Assembly (NCBI GenBank): GCA_029858965.1
Contig: JAOUDZ010000036.1
Coordinates: 1-41,131 of the forward strand
DNA length: 41,131 bases
Source: Cyclobacteriaceae bacterium
GTDB taxonomy: Bacteria; Bacteroidota; Bacteroidia; Cytophagales; Cyclobacteriaceae
Direction of reading: 5' to 3'
Part shown: positions 27,120 through 35,695 of the stretch, piece after piece
How the letters are laid out: each line of letters starts with the position of its first letter
How positions within the stretch are numbered: the first letter of the stretch is position 1
The notes under the pieces: model-generated
What the model was told of the DNA's origin: nothing
Seen by the model: only the letters and a program-made list of their open reading frames with translations
Databases searched by the model: none
Translations under genes and position numbers: made by a program

Positions 27120-27310
27120 AAGATTCGTCCGGGAGTGAGTCCAACATCGTTTTCAGCGCATTTCTCTCTGGCGCACAAATTACGTTTCTGCTGATCCTTC
27201 TCGATAGGGTTGAAGTCATTTTTAGGATTCCACCAGTACCAAATCGTAATAAAGAATCGGCGCAAAACAGCCAGGGTAGTGCTCCTCAAAGCACTATTGG
27301 CAAAAATCAA
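27116..27310 (-). CDS. Doubtful small hypothetical protein
   Basis: A 64-codon frame with only a TTG start, overlapping the amidohydrolase stop by four bases on the opposite strand. Its translation looks protein-like (a hydrophobic, basic N-terminal half, then charged residues with two cysteines in LCAREKC) and fills most of an otherwise empty gap. The frame stays open upstream of 27310, so the start is unclear. I recognise no family. It could equally be a chance frame or the remnant of a longer gene. Confidence 0.3.
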   Translation of the reverse strand: MIFANSALRSTTLAVLRRFFITIWYWWNPKNDFNPIEKDQQKRNLCAREKCAENDVGLTPGRIF

Positions 27311-27439
27311 TATGCTTACCAGCTGCAGGCCGGTTGATTGGCAAAAAATGCAAAACTTGATTTTCCACAGGGCGGAAAACCTGTTTTATATATGAATGTG
27401 AGCTATGAACTTCAGGTTAAAGTTCAAAACACACATGCT

Positions 27440-28120
27440 ATGAAAACCTCAATCTCCATTTTCCTAACCTTGATCGCATTTGTACTCCAGGCACAGTCTC
27501 ATTTTGTTCAGGACCCGATCTTCCCGGCACGCGGCCATTTCAATGGTGGCATCATCACCACCTATTCCAATCTGGCCCCACCTCCTGCAATTATCGGTGA
27601 TGTCACGTATGGTCTATCCAATAGAGTAGCGCTGGGAATAACCGGCGGTACCACTGGTGCGCTGGCTTTGTACGGACTAAAATTCAATGTCGCTATCGTG
27701 CAGCTCGAACATTTTCGCCTTCAGTTCAGGAGTATGTTTATATACTATCCCGAACGCAGCGGTACCTTCCTTTTTGATCGCTCTGAAAAAAATGTAATGG
27801 CCTGGATGCTCTCTATGGGCGTAGTGGATACAGCGTGGAAAACGAAAAAGGGTGTTCGGTATACGCTGGGCATCGGATTAATGGAAGACCATTGCATCGA
27901 TCAACTCAAAATCTGGTTGGGCAAATTGGACCACGATGAAGATGCGCTGTTTGAATCCTACCATACACTGCAGGGAAGCGTCGCAATCCCTGTCGGGAAA
28001 AGATTAACCATACGCCCGGAAGTGATTGCCGTTTTTCAGAATTTTCAGCTTATTGAAAAAGGTCAGCATAAAATTGCATTTCCGCTGAATCCGTATTTGA
28101 ATTTGGTCTACAATTTTTGA
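27440..28120 (+). CDS. Hypothetical outer-membrane beta-barrel-like protein
   Basis: A 226-aa exported protein. The ATG at 27440 gives a clean signal peptide (MKTSISIFLTLIAFVLQAQ), whereas the frame upstream of it is not signal-like. The mature part alternates hydrophobic and polar residues in strand-length units (for example VALGITGGTTGALALYGLKF and LRLQFRSMFIYYPERSG in meaning, though not contiguous with each other). It ends in NLVYNF, an aromatic C-terminus typical of BAM substrates. Eight to ten strands would fit. I recognise no family. It is preceded by a 320-base gap and convergent with the NTF2-like gene. Confidence 0.7.
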   Translation: MKTSISIFLTLIAFVLQAQSHFVQDPIFPARGHFNGGIITTYSNLAPPPAIIGDVTYGLSNRVALGITGGTTGALALYGLKFNVAIVQLEHFRLQFRSMFIYYPERSGTFLFDRSEKNVMAWMLSMGVVDTAWKTKKGVRYTLGIGLMEDHCIDQLKIWLGKLDHDEDALFESYHTLQGSVAIPVGKRLTIRPEVIAVFQNFQLIEKGQHKIAFPLNPYLNLVYNF

Positions 28121-28132
28121 TTTATTGTGCCG

Positions 28133-28609
28133 TTATTTTGAAGCTTCCGGCAATAGCGTATAGTGCCCGTGTATGCAAAGCCAGCGCCCGTTTTCCTTTA
28201 CAAAAATACGTGTTGACTTTCCGTGGCTGCTGAAAGGAACACCATTGTAAATACCACCATCCTTCCAATAGTAGGTGATCCAGGCCACATCGCCTTTCAC
28301 AGTCACTATTGGGTCAACCATTTCCGTGTGAACATTGGTGGCTACCGCTGTATATTGGCGAATACTTTCAATTTCGGTTTCTTTGCCAGTAGTCAGCAAG
28401 GAATCTGTTTCACCGAACTGCGTGAAGTCGGAGTGCACGTGCAAGGCATAACGTTCAACATCACCTTTTTCTATGGCATCCCACATGGCAACAAGTGTTG
28501 CCTTAATTGCCTCTTCTTCCACAGGCGTGTCACGATGATTTTCTGGCTGCTGGCAACTTGAAAATAACAGCGCAGCAAAAATGAGGTTGAAGCATTTCAT
28601 GGTTTTCAC
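28133..28609 (-). CDS. NTF2-like (SnoaL/DUF4440-type) lipoprotein
   Basis: A 158-aa lipoprotein (signal to LLFSSC, Cys19) with one NTF2-like domain: an N-terminal helix pair (EEAIKATLVAMWDAIEKGDV) followed by a curved sheet (VAWITYYWKDGG, STRIFVKENGRWLCIHGHYT). SnoaL-3/DUF4440 members are small ligand-binding or isomerase-like proteins, and no function can be assigned. It starts either at 28609 or at the ATG three codons on. It is alone on its strand and convergent with the barrel-like gene. Confidence 0.85.
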   Translation of the reverse strand: MKTMKCFNLIFAALLFSSCQQPENHRDTPVEEEAIKATLVAMWDAIEKGDVERYALHVHSDFTQFGETDSLLTTGKETEIESIRQYTAVATNVHTEMVDPIVTVKGDVAWITYYWKDGGIYNGVPFSSHGKSTRIFVKENGRWLCIHGHYTLLPEASK

Positions 28610-28707
28610 GTTTAGCGTGCCAAGTTGGTATCAAAACGAAGGGTCAAGCACGGTGCATCGCACCAAGCCTGAAAAATGCCAATCCGGATCCTGTTTTTTT
28701 TGGAAAA

Positions 28708-28751
28708 ATATTAGTCAGTCTTCCTTACCATATTAGTCAGTCTTCCTTACC
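28708..28751. repeat. 22-bp perfect tandem duplication
   Basis: Two identical 22-base units abut at 28708-28729 and 28730-28751; each starts ATATTAGTCAG and ends TTCCTTACC. They lie in the 158-base gap between the phosphorylase-like gene (ends at 28768) and the NTF2-like gene, just beyond the former's stop codon. This is either a recent slippage event or a doubled regulatory or 3'-end element. Confidence 0.85.
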
Positions 28752-28767
28752 ATTTCAAGTTTAGCAT

Positions 28768-31700
28768 TCACACCAGCTGAGGGGTCAACGAAACATGAAT
28801 CTGCTTTATACTTGTATCGCGACCGAATACCATCGCGCTTATTGATGCGTCAATTTCCAGGCCTTCTATATTTTCCTTTGCGCCACTTTCATAGACTATT
28901 TGAATCTGTTTTTTTCCATCTACAACAGAATAGATAACCGGTATCTGACACAATGTATAGCACAGCGAATTATGCTGAATATCAATCACCCGGGTATCGC
29001 CTGCATTATTTTTGAATTCAAATACTTCGGGGTTGTCAAGGAATTCTGATTTGCGCAATAGATCTTCCCTGAAGGTTATTTTTCCATCCCTGACCCTCAC
29101 GCCCAGCTCCCCAAACCGGCATAAGATATCCTCCTTCACCTGACCCGTCATCCCAGGTTGCTGAGCACCTTTGTTGCCCGGCGTATGTGAATAGGGATCG
29201 GTAGGAAATGCCCCGTATAACGCAGGTGATTTATTAAGACCGATTCCCGCCCTTATTTCAAAGTAATGCTCAATAAGCCTATTAATAATTTTGCGGTCAT
29301 CACCCCTGTCGATGCTCCAATAGATATTTTCCTGGACTGCCAGCAGTAACTTCGATACCATGTGCCAGTAAATGCTGTTAAGTCCCTCGTACCCAAAAAA
29401 CGTTCCTGACCGCCCTGTGAATTGTTTATGATTAAAAACCGCTTCATACGCAGTGAGGATCATATCCGACTCCTCCTGAACCAGTTGCCGGTATTCCAAT
29501 TGCGCTAATGATTGAAGTCTTTTCTTTACGTCTCTTGCATTTCTAATATCCGCGTTGAAGTGATACGTGCCGCTAACATCCTTCTCAATAACCGAAGTGT
29601 TATTATCCTTCAGCATGATTTTGAATAACCTTGAGGAGTTAATAAGTGAATCAGGTATTGTATTCTTCTCGGTGAAGCGGGGTAATATCCGATCGGGATA
29701 CAAAAGGTAACTATATTGATCCGCCCTGAACAACTTACTTTTTTTCATTGCGTCCAGGATGGAAACCACTTCTGCTCCGGAAAGATGCGCGGCACTAAGT
29801 ACTGCCACCTGCCCCTCCAGCATTTCGTATAAGTGTTTAACCGTACAGTTACCCTGATCAAAACTCACAAGATTATAGGCGTGATACAAATGGTCACCCC
29901 GCTTGTTTATGCTAATAGTATGATCGATGAAGGCGAGCGTGTCACGCAAAAAATTCAGCAACAGATCGCAGCGCAAGGTTTTCAGCTCACCCGTATGCCC
30001 TTTGTAAACCTTTTGGTTGTATCGTTGCGCCGCCATGCCCAGATCGCGCACGATTTCATTTCTGCTGCGATCTTGAATACGACCTGTGAGCAAGTGCTTA
30101 TTTTGATTGAATACAGTGGAAAGTTCTTCCTGCCATTCTTTTACTTCTGCAGATATGGAAAACTCGGTACCCGATGGCGGTGTCAAACGATCGCTCAGAA
30201 ATGAAACATATCTCCGCATGTAATAGAGCGTCACCATAGAAACTCCATTCCCAACCAACGCGTTATTGGCATCGTTCCATTCAGGCCTTTGCGTATTCAG
30301 CCATACCCCACCCTCAGGAATAAAATTACTCAGCTTGGCCAGCAAGGGAATCAATAGCTTTTCTATCAGACTTGCCCTCAGAATTTCTCCACTCCCCTTC
30401 CATACTAATTTTCCATCTGAACCGGTGTCCTTCACGCGCTGCTCAATCAGTTCCGCCAAAGCAACATTGTAAGTGATGGTATCCCGCGGATCTTTGACCA
30501 GGGCTTCAAAATCCTTGATTCGGTAAGGAACGTTAGCAAAAGAAAAGACTCTGTCATTGAACATTTTCTGCAGCCGACCCGGGTGGTAGCGGTCCGAAGT
30601 TTCCAGAAGCTTCAACAGGTAAATGATCTGATGATCTCCCCAATACCCGATAAACGACCAGGGATCATGTGGCTCAATAACTTCCCAATCTATTCCAGAA
30701 CGTGTTATCCGGTAGGGATTATAGCCATCCACAGTGGTAGCATTAAGAAATTTGGCAATCATACTTTCCACAAAATCAGGATAAGCGGTGGCCAATACTT
30801 CCCAATTTTGAAAAATATCACGCCAGTTCCCTTCATAGTTAAGGACCTTGGACCCATCCGCCGACTTCGTTTCAATTGAAAATGTATTCCACGGCCTGCT
30901 TGGATCACCGTGCCGGCGACTAAAATAAAGCGGGAGATACTCATAGCACAGCCTAATCAGATCGCCATCGCCTGCATTATTAGCATCCCTGAGCAGATCC
31001 TGCAAGCATAACGTTGCGGGCAGCTTCTCAAAAAATGTTTTTAATTTTTCCGGTAATGCATGGTTGCAGGTGCCTATGAACGCTTTCAGATCATGTTTTC
31101 CTATGGTATATCCATCAACAAAAACACCACCCCTCATAAGATTAAACAAAACGTTTGAAGCGTGTCTTGCATTGCTTAGACGATCGTTCGAAGCCTGCAG
31201 TCCATCTGCGCTGTTGATGATGTCCTTCAGCTTTGTCCTTCCGTCCCGAATATCTGACCAAATAACTTCCTTAAGATCACCTCCTTTGGCGACAAGGTCA
31301 GCAAAGTATGAAACATCGGAAGCACTCTTGTTTACATCTGCGAGAATGATCCAGTCTTTCTTCATCTCTCCATCCAATGAGAATCCTCCACTAACAAAAT
31401 ACGCTCCGCGTTCTGCACGCACATCACTTTCCTCATGTACCTCCCTGCCCTTTCTAAAATCGTCAAGCTGTAATGCAGAAATTAATTTTCTTGACTCTTC
31501 AAACCCTAGAGACCAGGCTATGGTTGCCCGGAGTGACTCGCTCGGTTCTGGCCGGTCAACAATTTGCGCACTTAATGAATAGACAGCGATACCATTTTCA
31601 GCAAGCAACTCGTTCTTCTTATACGCATTTACCAGGTTACTTCGCTGGAGCTGAAGCTGTTGTGTGACGCCTGACGGAAGTATATTCTGGATGCCATCAA

Positions 31701-32223
31701 TCAATTTCAACTGTATGGGTGAAGCCGAGAGATTACAGATTTCAGCCTGCCTGACAAAGCCAAACTTCTCTGAATGATACCAGGCGTATTGGAATTTTAT
31801 ACGGAGATCTTCGTTTATTTCTTCAAAGAGAATCACATCACTATAGATGCTTTTATATAAATTCCTCCTCACCGCATAAATTCCATTATACGCTGCGGAA
31901 AATGGCTCCCACAGGAATTGTTCATTGTTAACACCTGCAATGATTATGGTCTTACTCCCCGTTACTTCAGCCGTATCTGTGATTTGATCATCTGTGTAAT
32001 AGGGAAACAGCGCCGCATTTGAATTCCTGCGTCCTGCGGTGAGCCCTCCATTACTTGAAATAAACATCCAGTGATCTGAGTCGCTCACAATGCTCATAAA
32101 AAAAGGCCTCATCAAATCGTAGTTGGAAATCTTATGGAAGACTTCCCCGTTTATCTCAATCCTTTGGCTTTCGACATCGCCGTCCGGCAGCTTCATGGTG
32201 TTGAGGCCAATTTTTATTTCCAT
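28768..32223 (-). CDS. GH94-like (clan GH-Q) putative cytoplasmic glycoside phosphorylase
   Basis: An 1151-aa protein with no signal peptide, so cytoplasmic. The N-terminal beta-sandwich (about 1-300, with MFISSNGGLTAGRRN) and the helical toroid (about 350-830) have the layout of GH94-type inverting phosphorylases. These split a beta-glycosidic bond with phosphate to give a sugar-1-phosphate. NYEGNWRDIFQNWE (462-475) and IGYWGDHQIIYLLKLLE (about 525-541) match the GH94-like core. The catalytic block reads QRPEWNDANNALVG, with Glu648 where GH94 has the general-acid Asp of DWND. Length exceeds GH94 (about 800) and is close to GH149/GH161 beta-1,3-glucan phosphorylases, though I cannot confirm membership. 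It follows the sugar porter by 58 bases, which supports phosphorolysis of an imported oligosaccharide. Confidence 0.75.
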   Translation of the reverse strand: MEIKIGLNTMKLPDGDVESQRIEINGEVFHKISNYDLMRPFFMSIVSDSDHWMFISSNGGLTAGRRNSNAALFPYYTDDQITDTAEVTGSKTIIIAGVNNEQFLWEPFSAAYNGIYAVRRNLYKSIYSDVILFEEINEDLRIKFQYAWYHSEKFGFVRQAEICNLSASPIQLKLIDGIQNILPSGVTQQLQLQRSNLVNAYKKNELLAENGIAVYSLSAQIVDRPEPSESLRATIAWSLGFEESRKLISALQLDDFRKGREVHEESDVRAERGAYFVSGGFSLDGEMKKDWIILADVNKSASDVSYFADLVAKGGDLKEVIWSDIRDGRTKLKDIINSADGLQASNDRLSNARHASNVLFNLMRGGVFVDGYTIGKHDLKAFIGTCNHALPEKLKTFFEKLPATLCLQDLLRDANNAGDGDLIRLCYEYLPLYFSRRHGDPSRPWNTFSIETKSADGSKVLNYEGNWRDIFQNWEVLATAYPDFVESMIAKFLNATTVDGYNPYRITRSGIDWEVIEPHDPWSFIGYWGDHQIIYLLKLLETSDRYHPGRLQKMFNDRVFSFANVPYRIKDFEALVKDPRDTITYNVALAELIEQRVKDTGSDGKLVWKGSGEILRASLIEKLLIPLLAKLSNFIPEGGVWLNTQRPEWNDANNALVGNGVSMVTLYYMRRYVSFLSDRLTPPSGTEFSISAEVKEWQEELSTVFNQNKHLLTGRIQDRSRNEIVRDLGMAAQRYNQKVYKGHTGELKTLRCDLLLNFLRDTLAFIDHTISINKRGDHLYHAYNLVSFDQGNCTVKHLYEMLEGQVAVLSAAHLSGAEVVSILDAMKKSKLFRADQYSYLLYPDRILPRFTEKNTIPDSLINSSRLFKIMLKDNNTSVIEKDVSGTYHFNADIRNARDVKKRLQSLAQLEYRQLVQEESDMILTAYEAVFNHKQFTGRSGTFFGYEGLNSIYWHMVSKLLLAVQENIYWSIDRGDDRKIINRLIEHYFEIRAGIGLNKSPALYGAFPTDPYSHTPGNKGAQQPGMTGQVKEDILCRFGELGVRVRDGKITFREDLLRKSEFLDNPEVFEFKNNAGDTRVIDIQHNSLCYTLCQIPVIYSVVDGKKQIQIVYESGAKENIEGLEIDASISAMVFGRDTSIKQIHVSLTPQLV

Positions 32224-32281
32224 AGACTAATATTTAATCCTGATGTGGAGTACCAACTGGTTTTCAAAAAACAGACAATGC

Positions 32282-33841
32282 TTACTTTACCATAATGGCT
32301 TCCAGTTCCTCCAGTGATTTACCTTTTGTTTCCGGGACCATCCGGATGATTAAAATCAAACCGGCTAGCGCAAACAGACCGTAGATTAAGAATGTAGCTG
32401 CGTTTCCAAACTTCACCAACTCCCACGGAAAAGTCAACTGCACCAAAAAGCTTACCGCTGAATTAATCAGGCCAACAAACGAAATCGCAAGGCCACGAAT
32501 CCGATTGGGAAAAAGCTCTGAAAAAAGCACCCACATAACAGGGCCTAATGAAAATGCAAACGATGCCACAAAACCCAAAATACCAAAGAGTATGAGCATG
32601 GGGTTTGAAGAAATGGCTGCCTTTATTAACTCAGACTCATGTATTTTCAATTGCTCATCTCCTATCGCTGACCGAAGGGCATCTTTGAAGGAAACATCGC
32701 TGTCGTACGTGATGTCTTTAATTTTTGAAAGCGGTTCGCTCAGTTCACTGTTTCCAAGTGCCGTGAGTGATTCCTCAGTTAGCCTATACGTGGCGGAATT
32801 AAAACCATACGCCAGCAATAGCATACAAACCGTTATTCCTGCTACACCCACTGTCAGCAATGGTTTCCTTCCAAGCTTATCAATAAACAGTATAGCCAGA
32901 ACGGTAAATACGAGATTTACCAATCCCACAAGTATAGCCTGCACAAAAGAGGCGTCCGTACCAATACCCGACTGTTCGAAAATCATCGGGGCGTAGAAAA
33001 ACACAGAGTTTATACCCGTGATTTGTTGAAGAATTGCAACCATGATCCCAACCGTAAGCACCATCCTCATCGCTGGCATAAACAATTCACGAACAGGTGT
33101 CTTGTCACTCTTTGATTCCAATGCCATACGTTCCTGAACGATCTGCATATCCTTCACAGCTTGTTCTTCAGAACTAAATCTTTTCATCACTGCGACGCCT
33201 TCATCAAATCTGCCTTTCATTACTAACCACCTGGGACTCTTTGGCACCAGGAAAAGGCCAAAAAAATACAGGACTGCCGGCAAGGTTTCCAATCCAAGCA
33301 TCCAGCGCCAGTTGTATTCATCAAATTTCAAGGATTGCGCCCACGCAGCATCAGATTTCCCGAGCTGAAGAATGATATAATTAGTGAAAAAAGCCAGGGA
33401 TATACCCACCACAATATTCAGCTGATTGAAGGAAACCATTCTACCCCGAATTTCGGGTGGGGAAATTTCAGCAATATACATTGGCGCAATGATGAGTGAC
33501 GCGCCAACGCCCAAACCACCTAGCATCCTGAAAAGCACCAGTGTAATGAAGTCGGGTGAAAAGGCTGAACCAATAGCCGAGACAGAATAGAGAATTGCGG
33601 CATAGGTCAGTATCTTCTTACGACCCAAACGATCACTTAATGGGCCTGCTGCCAGCATCGCAATTGTGGCAGTAAGCGTCAGTGAGCTGACAGACCATCC
33701 CAACTCCAGTTTCGACAAATGGAATTCTGTTTCAATAAATCCCACTACACCAGATATAACTGAAGCATCAAAACCCATTAGCAATCCACCCAGCGCCACA
33801 ATCAATGCTATTAGTACTGTGTTTAGATATTTTCTATTCAT
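32282..33841 (-). CDS. MFS sugar porter (sugar/proton symporter)
   Basis: A 519-aa twelve-helix transporter of the major facilitator sugar porter family. Signature motifs are MGFDASVISG (helix 1), GPLSDRLGRKK (loop 2-3), PPEIRGRMVS (helix 4-5 region), PKSPRWLVMKGR (central loop), GRKPLL (loop 8-9) and PETKGKSLEE (C-terminus). QQITGINSVFFYAP in helix 7 is the sugar-binding signature. An additional soluble segment of about 70 residues lies between helices 9 and 10 (about 345-415), longer than in XylE-type porters and predicted to face the periplasm. It lies between the glycosidase and the phosphorylase-like gene on one strand, so it probably imports their shared oligo- or monosaccharide. Substrate not determined. 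Confidence 0.93.
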   Translation of the reverse strand: MNRKYLNTVLIALIVALGGLLMGFDASVISGVVGFIETEFHLSKLELGWSVSSLTLTATIAMLAAGPLSDRLGRKKILTYAAILYSVSAIGSAFSPDFITLVLFRMLGGLGVGASLIIAPMYIAEISPPEIRGRMVSFNQLNIVVGISLAFFTNYIILQLGKSDAAWAQSLKFDEYNWRWMLGLETLPAVLYFFGLFLVPKSPRWLVMKGRFDEGVAVMKRFSSEEQAVKDMQIVQERMALESKSDKTPVRELFMPAMRMVLTVGIMVAILQQITGINSVFFYAPMIFEQSGIGTDASFVQAILVGLVNLVFTVLAILFIDKLGRKPLLTVGVAGITVCMLLLAYGFNSATYRLTEESLTALGNSELSEPLSKIKDITYDSDVSFKDALRSAIGDEQLKIHESELIKAAISSNPMLILFGILGFVASFAFSLGPVMWVLFSELFPNRIRGLAISFVGLINSAVSFLVQLTFPWELVKFGNAATFLIYGLFALAGLILIIRMVPETKGKSLEELEAIMVK

Positions 33842-33942
33842 TGTTGGGTTGAGCTAAGCTCTTTCAGGTTTACATACTTGGGATATAAGAATTGCCATAC
33901 TGTTGTGCTACTGCCGTAATACGCTGCCATTTATAGTCTTGT

Positions 33943-35277
33943 TTATTTAAGTTCAGCATTTACATAAAAAGGAATATTCGCATGCGCCGCATGGCCATGA
34001 TCATCATAGGCATACATGAACAAACGATAAGCGCCTGCAACGGTCGGGGCCTTCAACTCAATTTGCGCTGCGGTGGGGTTCTTTATCAAATCGGGTACAA
34101 CTTCAGGTTTTGACTCAAGGTCACCGCCTTCGCCCAGATCCTTACTCTCCGGCATAATTTCCCAGTGATAGGTCAAGGAATCATGATCAGGATCCTGAAT
34201 TACAGCATCAGCCCGGTAAGTTTTACCTGCAGATAAATAGATATTGTCCGCTGCACCTTTGTTATCCAAAGTGACAGACTCAACCGCTGGACTCCGATTC
34301 TGTGGCCAGGCGTTATTCCACAGAAAATGCATCACATCCACTGATTCCGTTTCAGTGCCATCTTCCAAAAAGATTCCGTACCACGTTGGTGTTCTTTCCT
34401 GCTTCTGACCCCATAAAAATACAAAGGAGCCCAGGCACTGGCCCTGCTGCGACTGAATTGCATTTTGATATCTCTCCAGGTAATATTTCGCCTTAACGGT
34501 ACTGTTGTTTTCGATGGGCGCCCCCCAGTCAGTTTTTTGTATCTCCCAGTGTCCTGTTGCCCCCCATTCCGTGACGAGGTATGGTCCCTCCCATTCTATT
34601 TCTCTAATGTATTTAGGTAAGTTGACAATATCAGCATACATCTGAATGCTCAGAAAATCAAGGTCAGGCGCTCTCAGTGCAATATCAGCTGCCAGCGCTT
34701 TGCTGATGCCTGCCAATGAAGTTGTCGTTAAGTGATTGGTGTCAACTTCGTGTATCATTTTCGAAATATCGTTCACAGCATCCCATACTTTTGGGTTGGT
34801 TGCGTTGAGGTTCAGTTCATTTCCGATGTCCCAAATAATCAGCGCAGGGTGATCTTTCAACTCCATCACCTGGGCCTTGATCTCATCAAACTGTTTCTTA
34901 ACCGCCACATTGTCATTGTAATCAAATCCGTGTCGTTCCCTGGCCACTTCTATTCCCATAGCAACCCTTAGCCCGTTTTCGTAGGCAAGATCGAGAACCT
35001 GTTTACCAGTCTGCCTGCCGTTGTCTGTCCGCCATGTTCGAAAAGAATTACCACCATGTTCAGCCAACTTTTCTACACTTCCAAATTCCAGGCCTGCACC
35101 TTTTATATAGAACGCTTTGCCATTAACAAGCAATTCGTAACGGCCTGCATCGTCTCGTATTTCAACTTTTGAAATATCCTGATGCTGACTGTCCTGCTTA
35201 CGGGTGCAGTTTACCAATAGCAGAGACAATGTGACAACAAGCATCTCAACGAATCTTACTCCGGGACGGATAGTCAT
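33943..35277 (-). CDS. GH2/GH5-like secreted glycosidase with Ig-like tail
   Basis: A 444-aa lipoprotein (signal to LLLVNC, Cys24) with a retaining TIM-barrel glycosidase domain (about 45-330). The acid/base is Glu154 in IIWDIGNELN and the nucleophile is Glu237 in PYLVTEWGATGH, the standard clan GH-A pair. The strand-1 region reads FYIKGAGLEFGS, and NSFRTWRTDN precedes it in space, as in GH2 catalytic domains and GH72-like proteins. A C-terminal Ig/PKD-like module (about 338-444) starts near RSPAVESVTLD and contains DPDHDSLTYHWEI. Located ahead of the porter and the phosphorylase-like gene, it probably trims a glucan or oligosaccharide outside the cytoplasm. The exact GH family is unassigned. 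Confidence 0.82.
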   Translation of the reverse strand: MTIRPGVRFVEMLVVTLSLLLVNCTRKQDSQHQDISKVEIRDDAGRYELLVNGKAFYIKGAGLEFGSVEKLAEHGGNSFRTWRTDNGRQTGKQVLDLAYENGLRVAMGIEVARERHGFDYNDNVAVKKQFDEIKAQVMELKDHPALIIWDIGNELNLNATNPKVWDAVNDISKMIHEVDTNHLTTTSLAGISKALAADIALRAPDLDFLSIQMYADIVNLPKYIREIEWEGPYLVTEWGATGHWEIQKTDWGAPIENNSTVKAKYYLERYQNAIQSQQGQCLGSFVFLWGQKQERTPTWYGIFLEDGTETESVDVMHFLWNNAWPQNRSPAVESVTLDNKGAADNIYLSAGKTYRADAVIQDPDHDSLTYHWEIMPESKDLGEGGDLESKPEVVPDLIKNPTAAQIELKAPTVAGAYRLFMYAYDDHGHAAHANIPFYVNAELK

Positions 35278-35695
35278 AATTTCAAAACCGTTTTAAGTTG
35301 TAGATGTCAAGATATTAAAAATATGATTAAAACGACTGAATTGCCAATTTTCGAATTGATCTCATTTATTAAAAAAAGCATGCTGGCTGCCAGCGAAAGC
35401 ATTTTGCGACATATTATTGGAGAACTTTTTTTGGTCAGGCAATTATATGGAGAAACGCTGAAGGTAACCCCCTGCAAGAAAATGGAATTAAATAGGCTGG
35501 AGTCAGGTATGCAACTGCAGTTTGTAACCCGCAATTAAATCCACGCACAAAATGAGGCCTCGCGTAAGAAATATTTATTAGATACTACTCAGCTTCACCT
35601 CGACCTACAATCAAAAGCAGCTTCAGAAAGGATTTGTTATTTTTTAATACGTTAGTCGCCCGTCCAAATATTGAGGGGTTCTTTCATTGCCAAAT
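35278..35695. other. 418-base gap without a supported gene
   Basis: The gap separates two minus-strand genes and includes the candidate promoter of the glycosidase/porter/phosphorylase unit (35316-35347). Two overlapping small frames on opposite strands (about 35323-35538 plus and 35307-35534 minus) have no recognisable family and start at or overlap the promoter, so I do not call them. No repeat, tRNA or terminator is evident. Confidence 0.5.
35316..35347 (-). promoter_or_regulatory. Candidate Bacteroidota promoter of the glycosidase-porter-phosphorylase unit
   Basis: Minus strand: TTG (35347-35345), 21-base spacer, TATTTTTA (35323-35316), close to the Bacteroidota TTTG / TAnnTTTG pair apart from a final A for G. 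Transcription would start near 35310, leaving a leader of about 33 bases before the ATG at 35277. Confidence 0.4.

Noticed and set aside
35323-35538. 71-codon plus-strand frame in the gap before the glycosidase gene
   Set aside because: It has no recognisable family, overlaps a similar-sized frame on the other strand, and begins inside the candidate promoter of the glycosidase unit.
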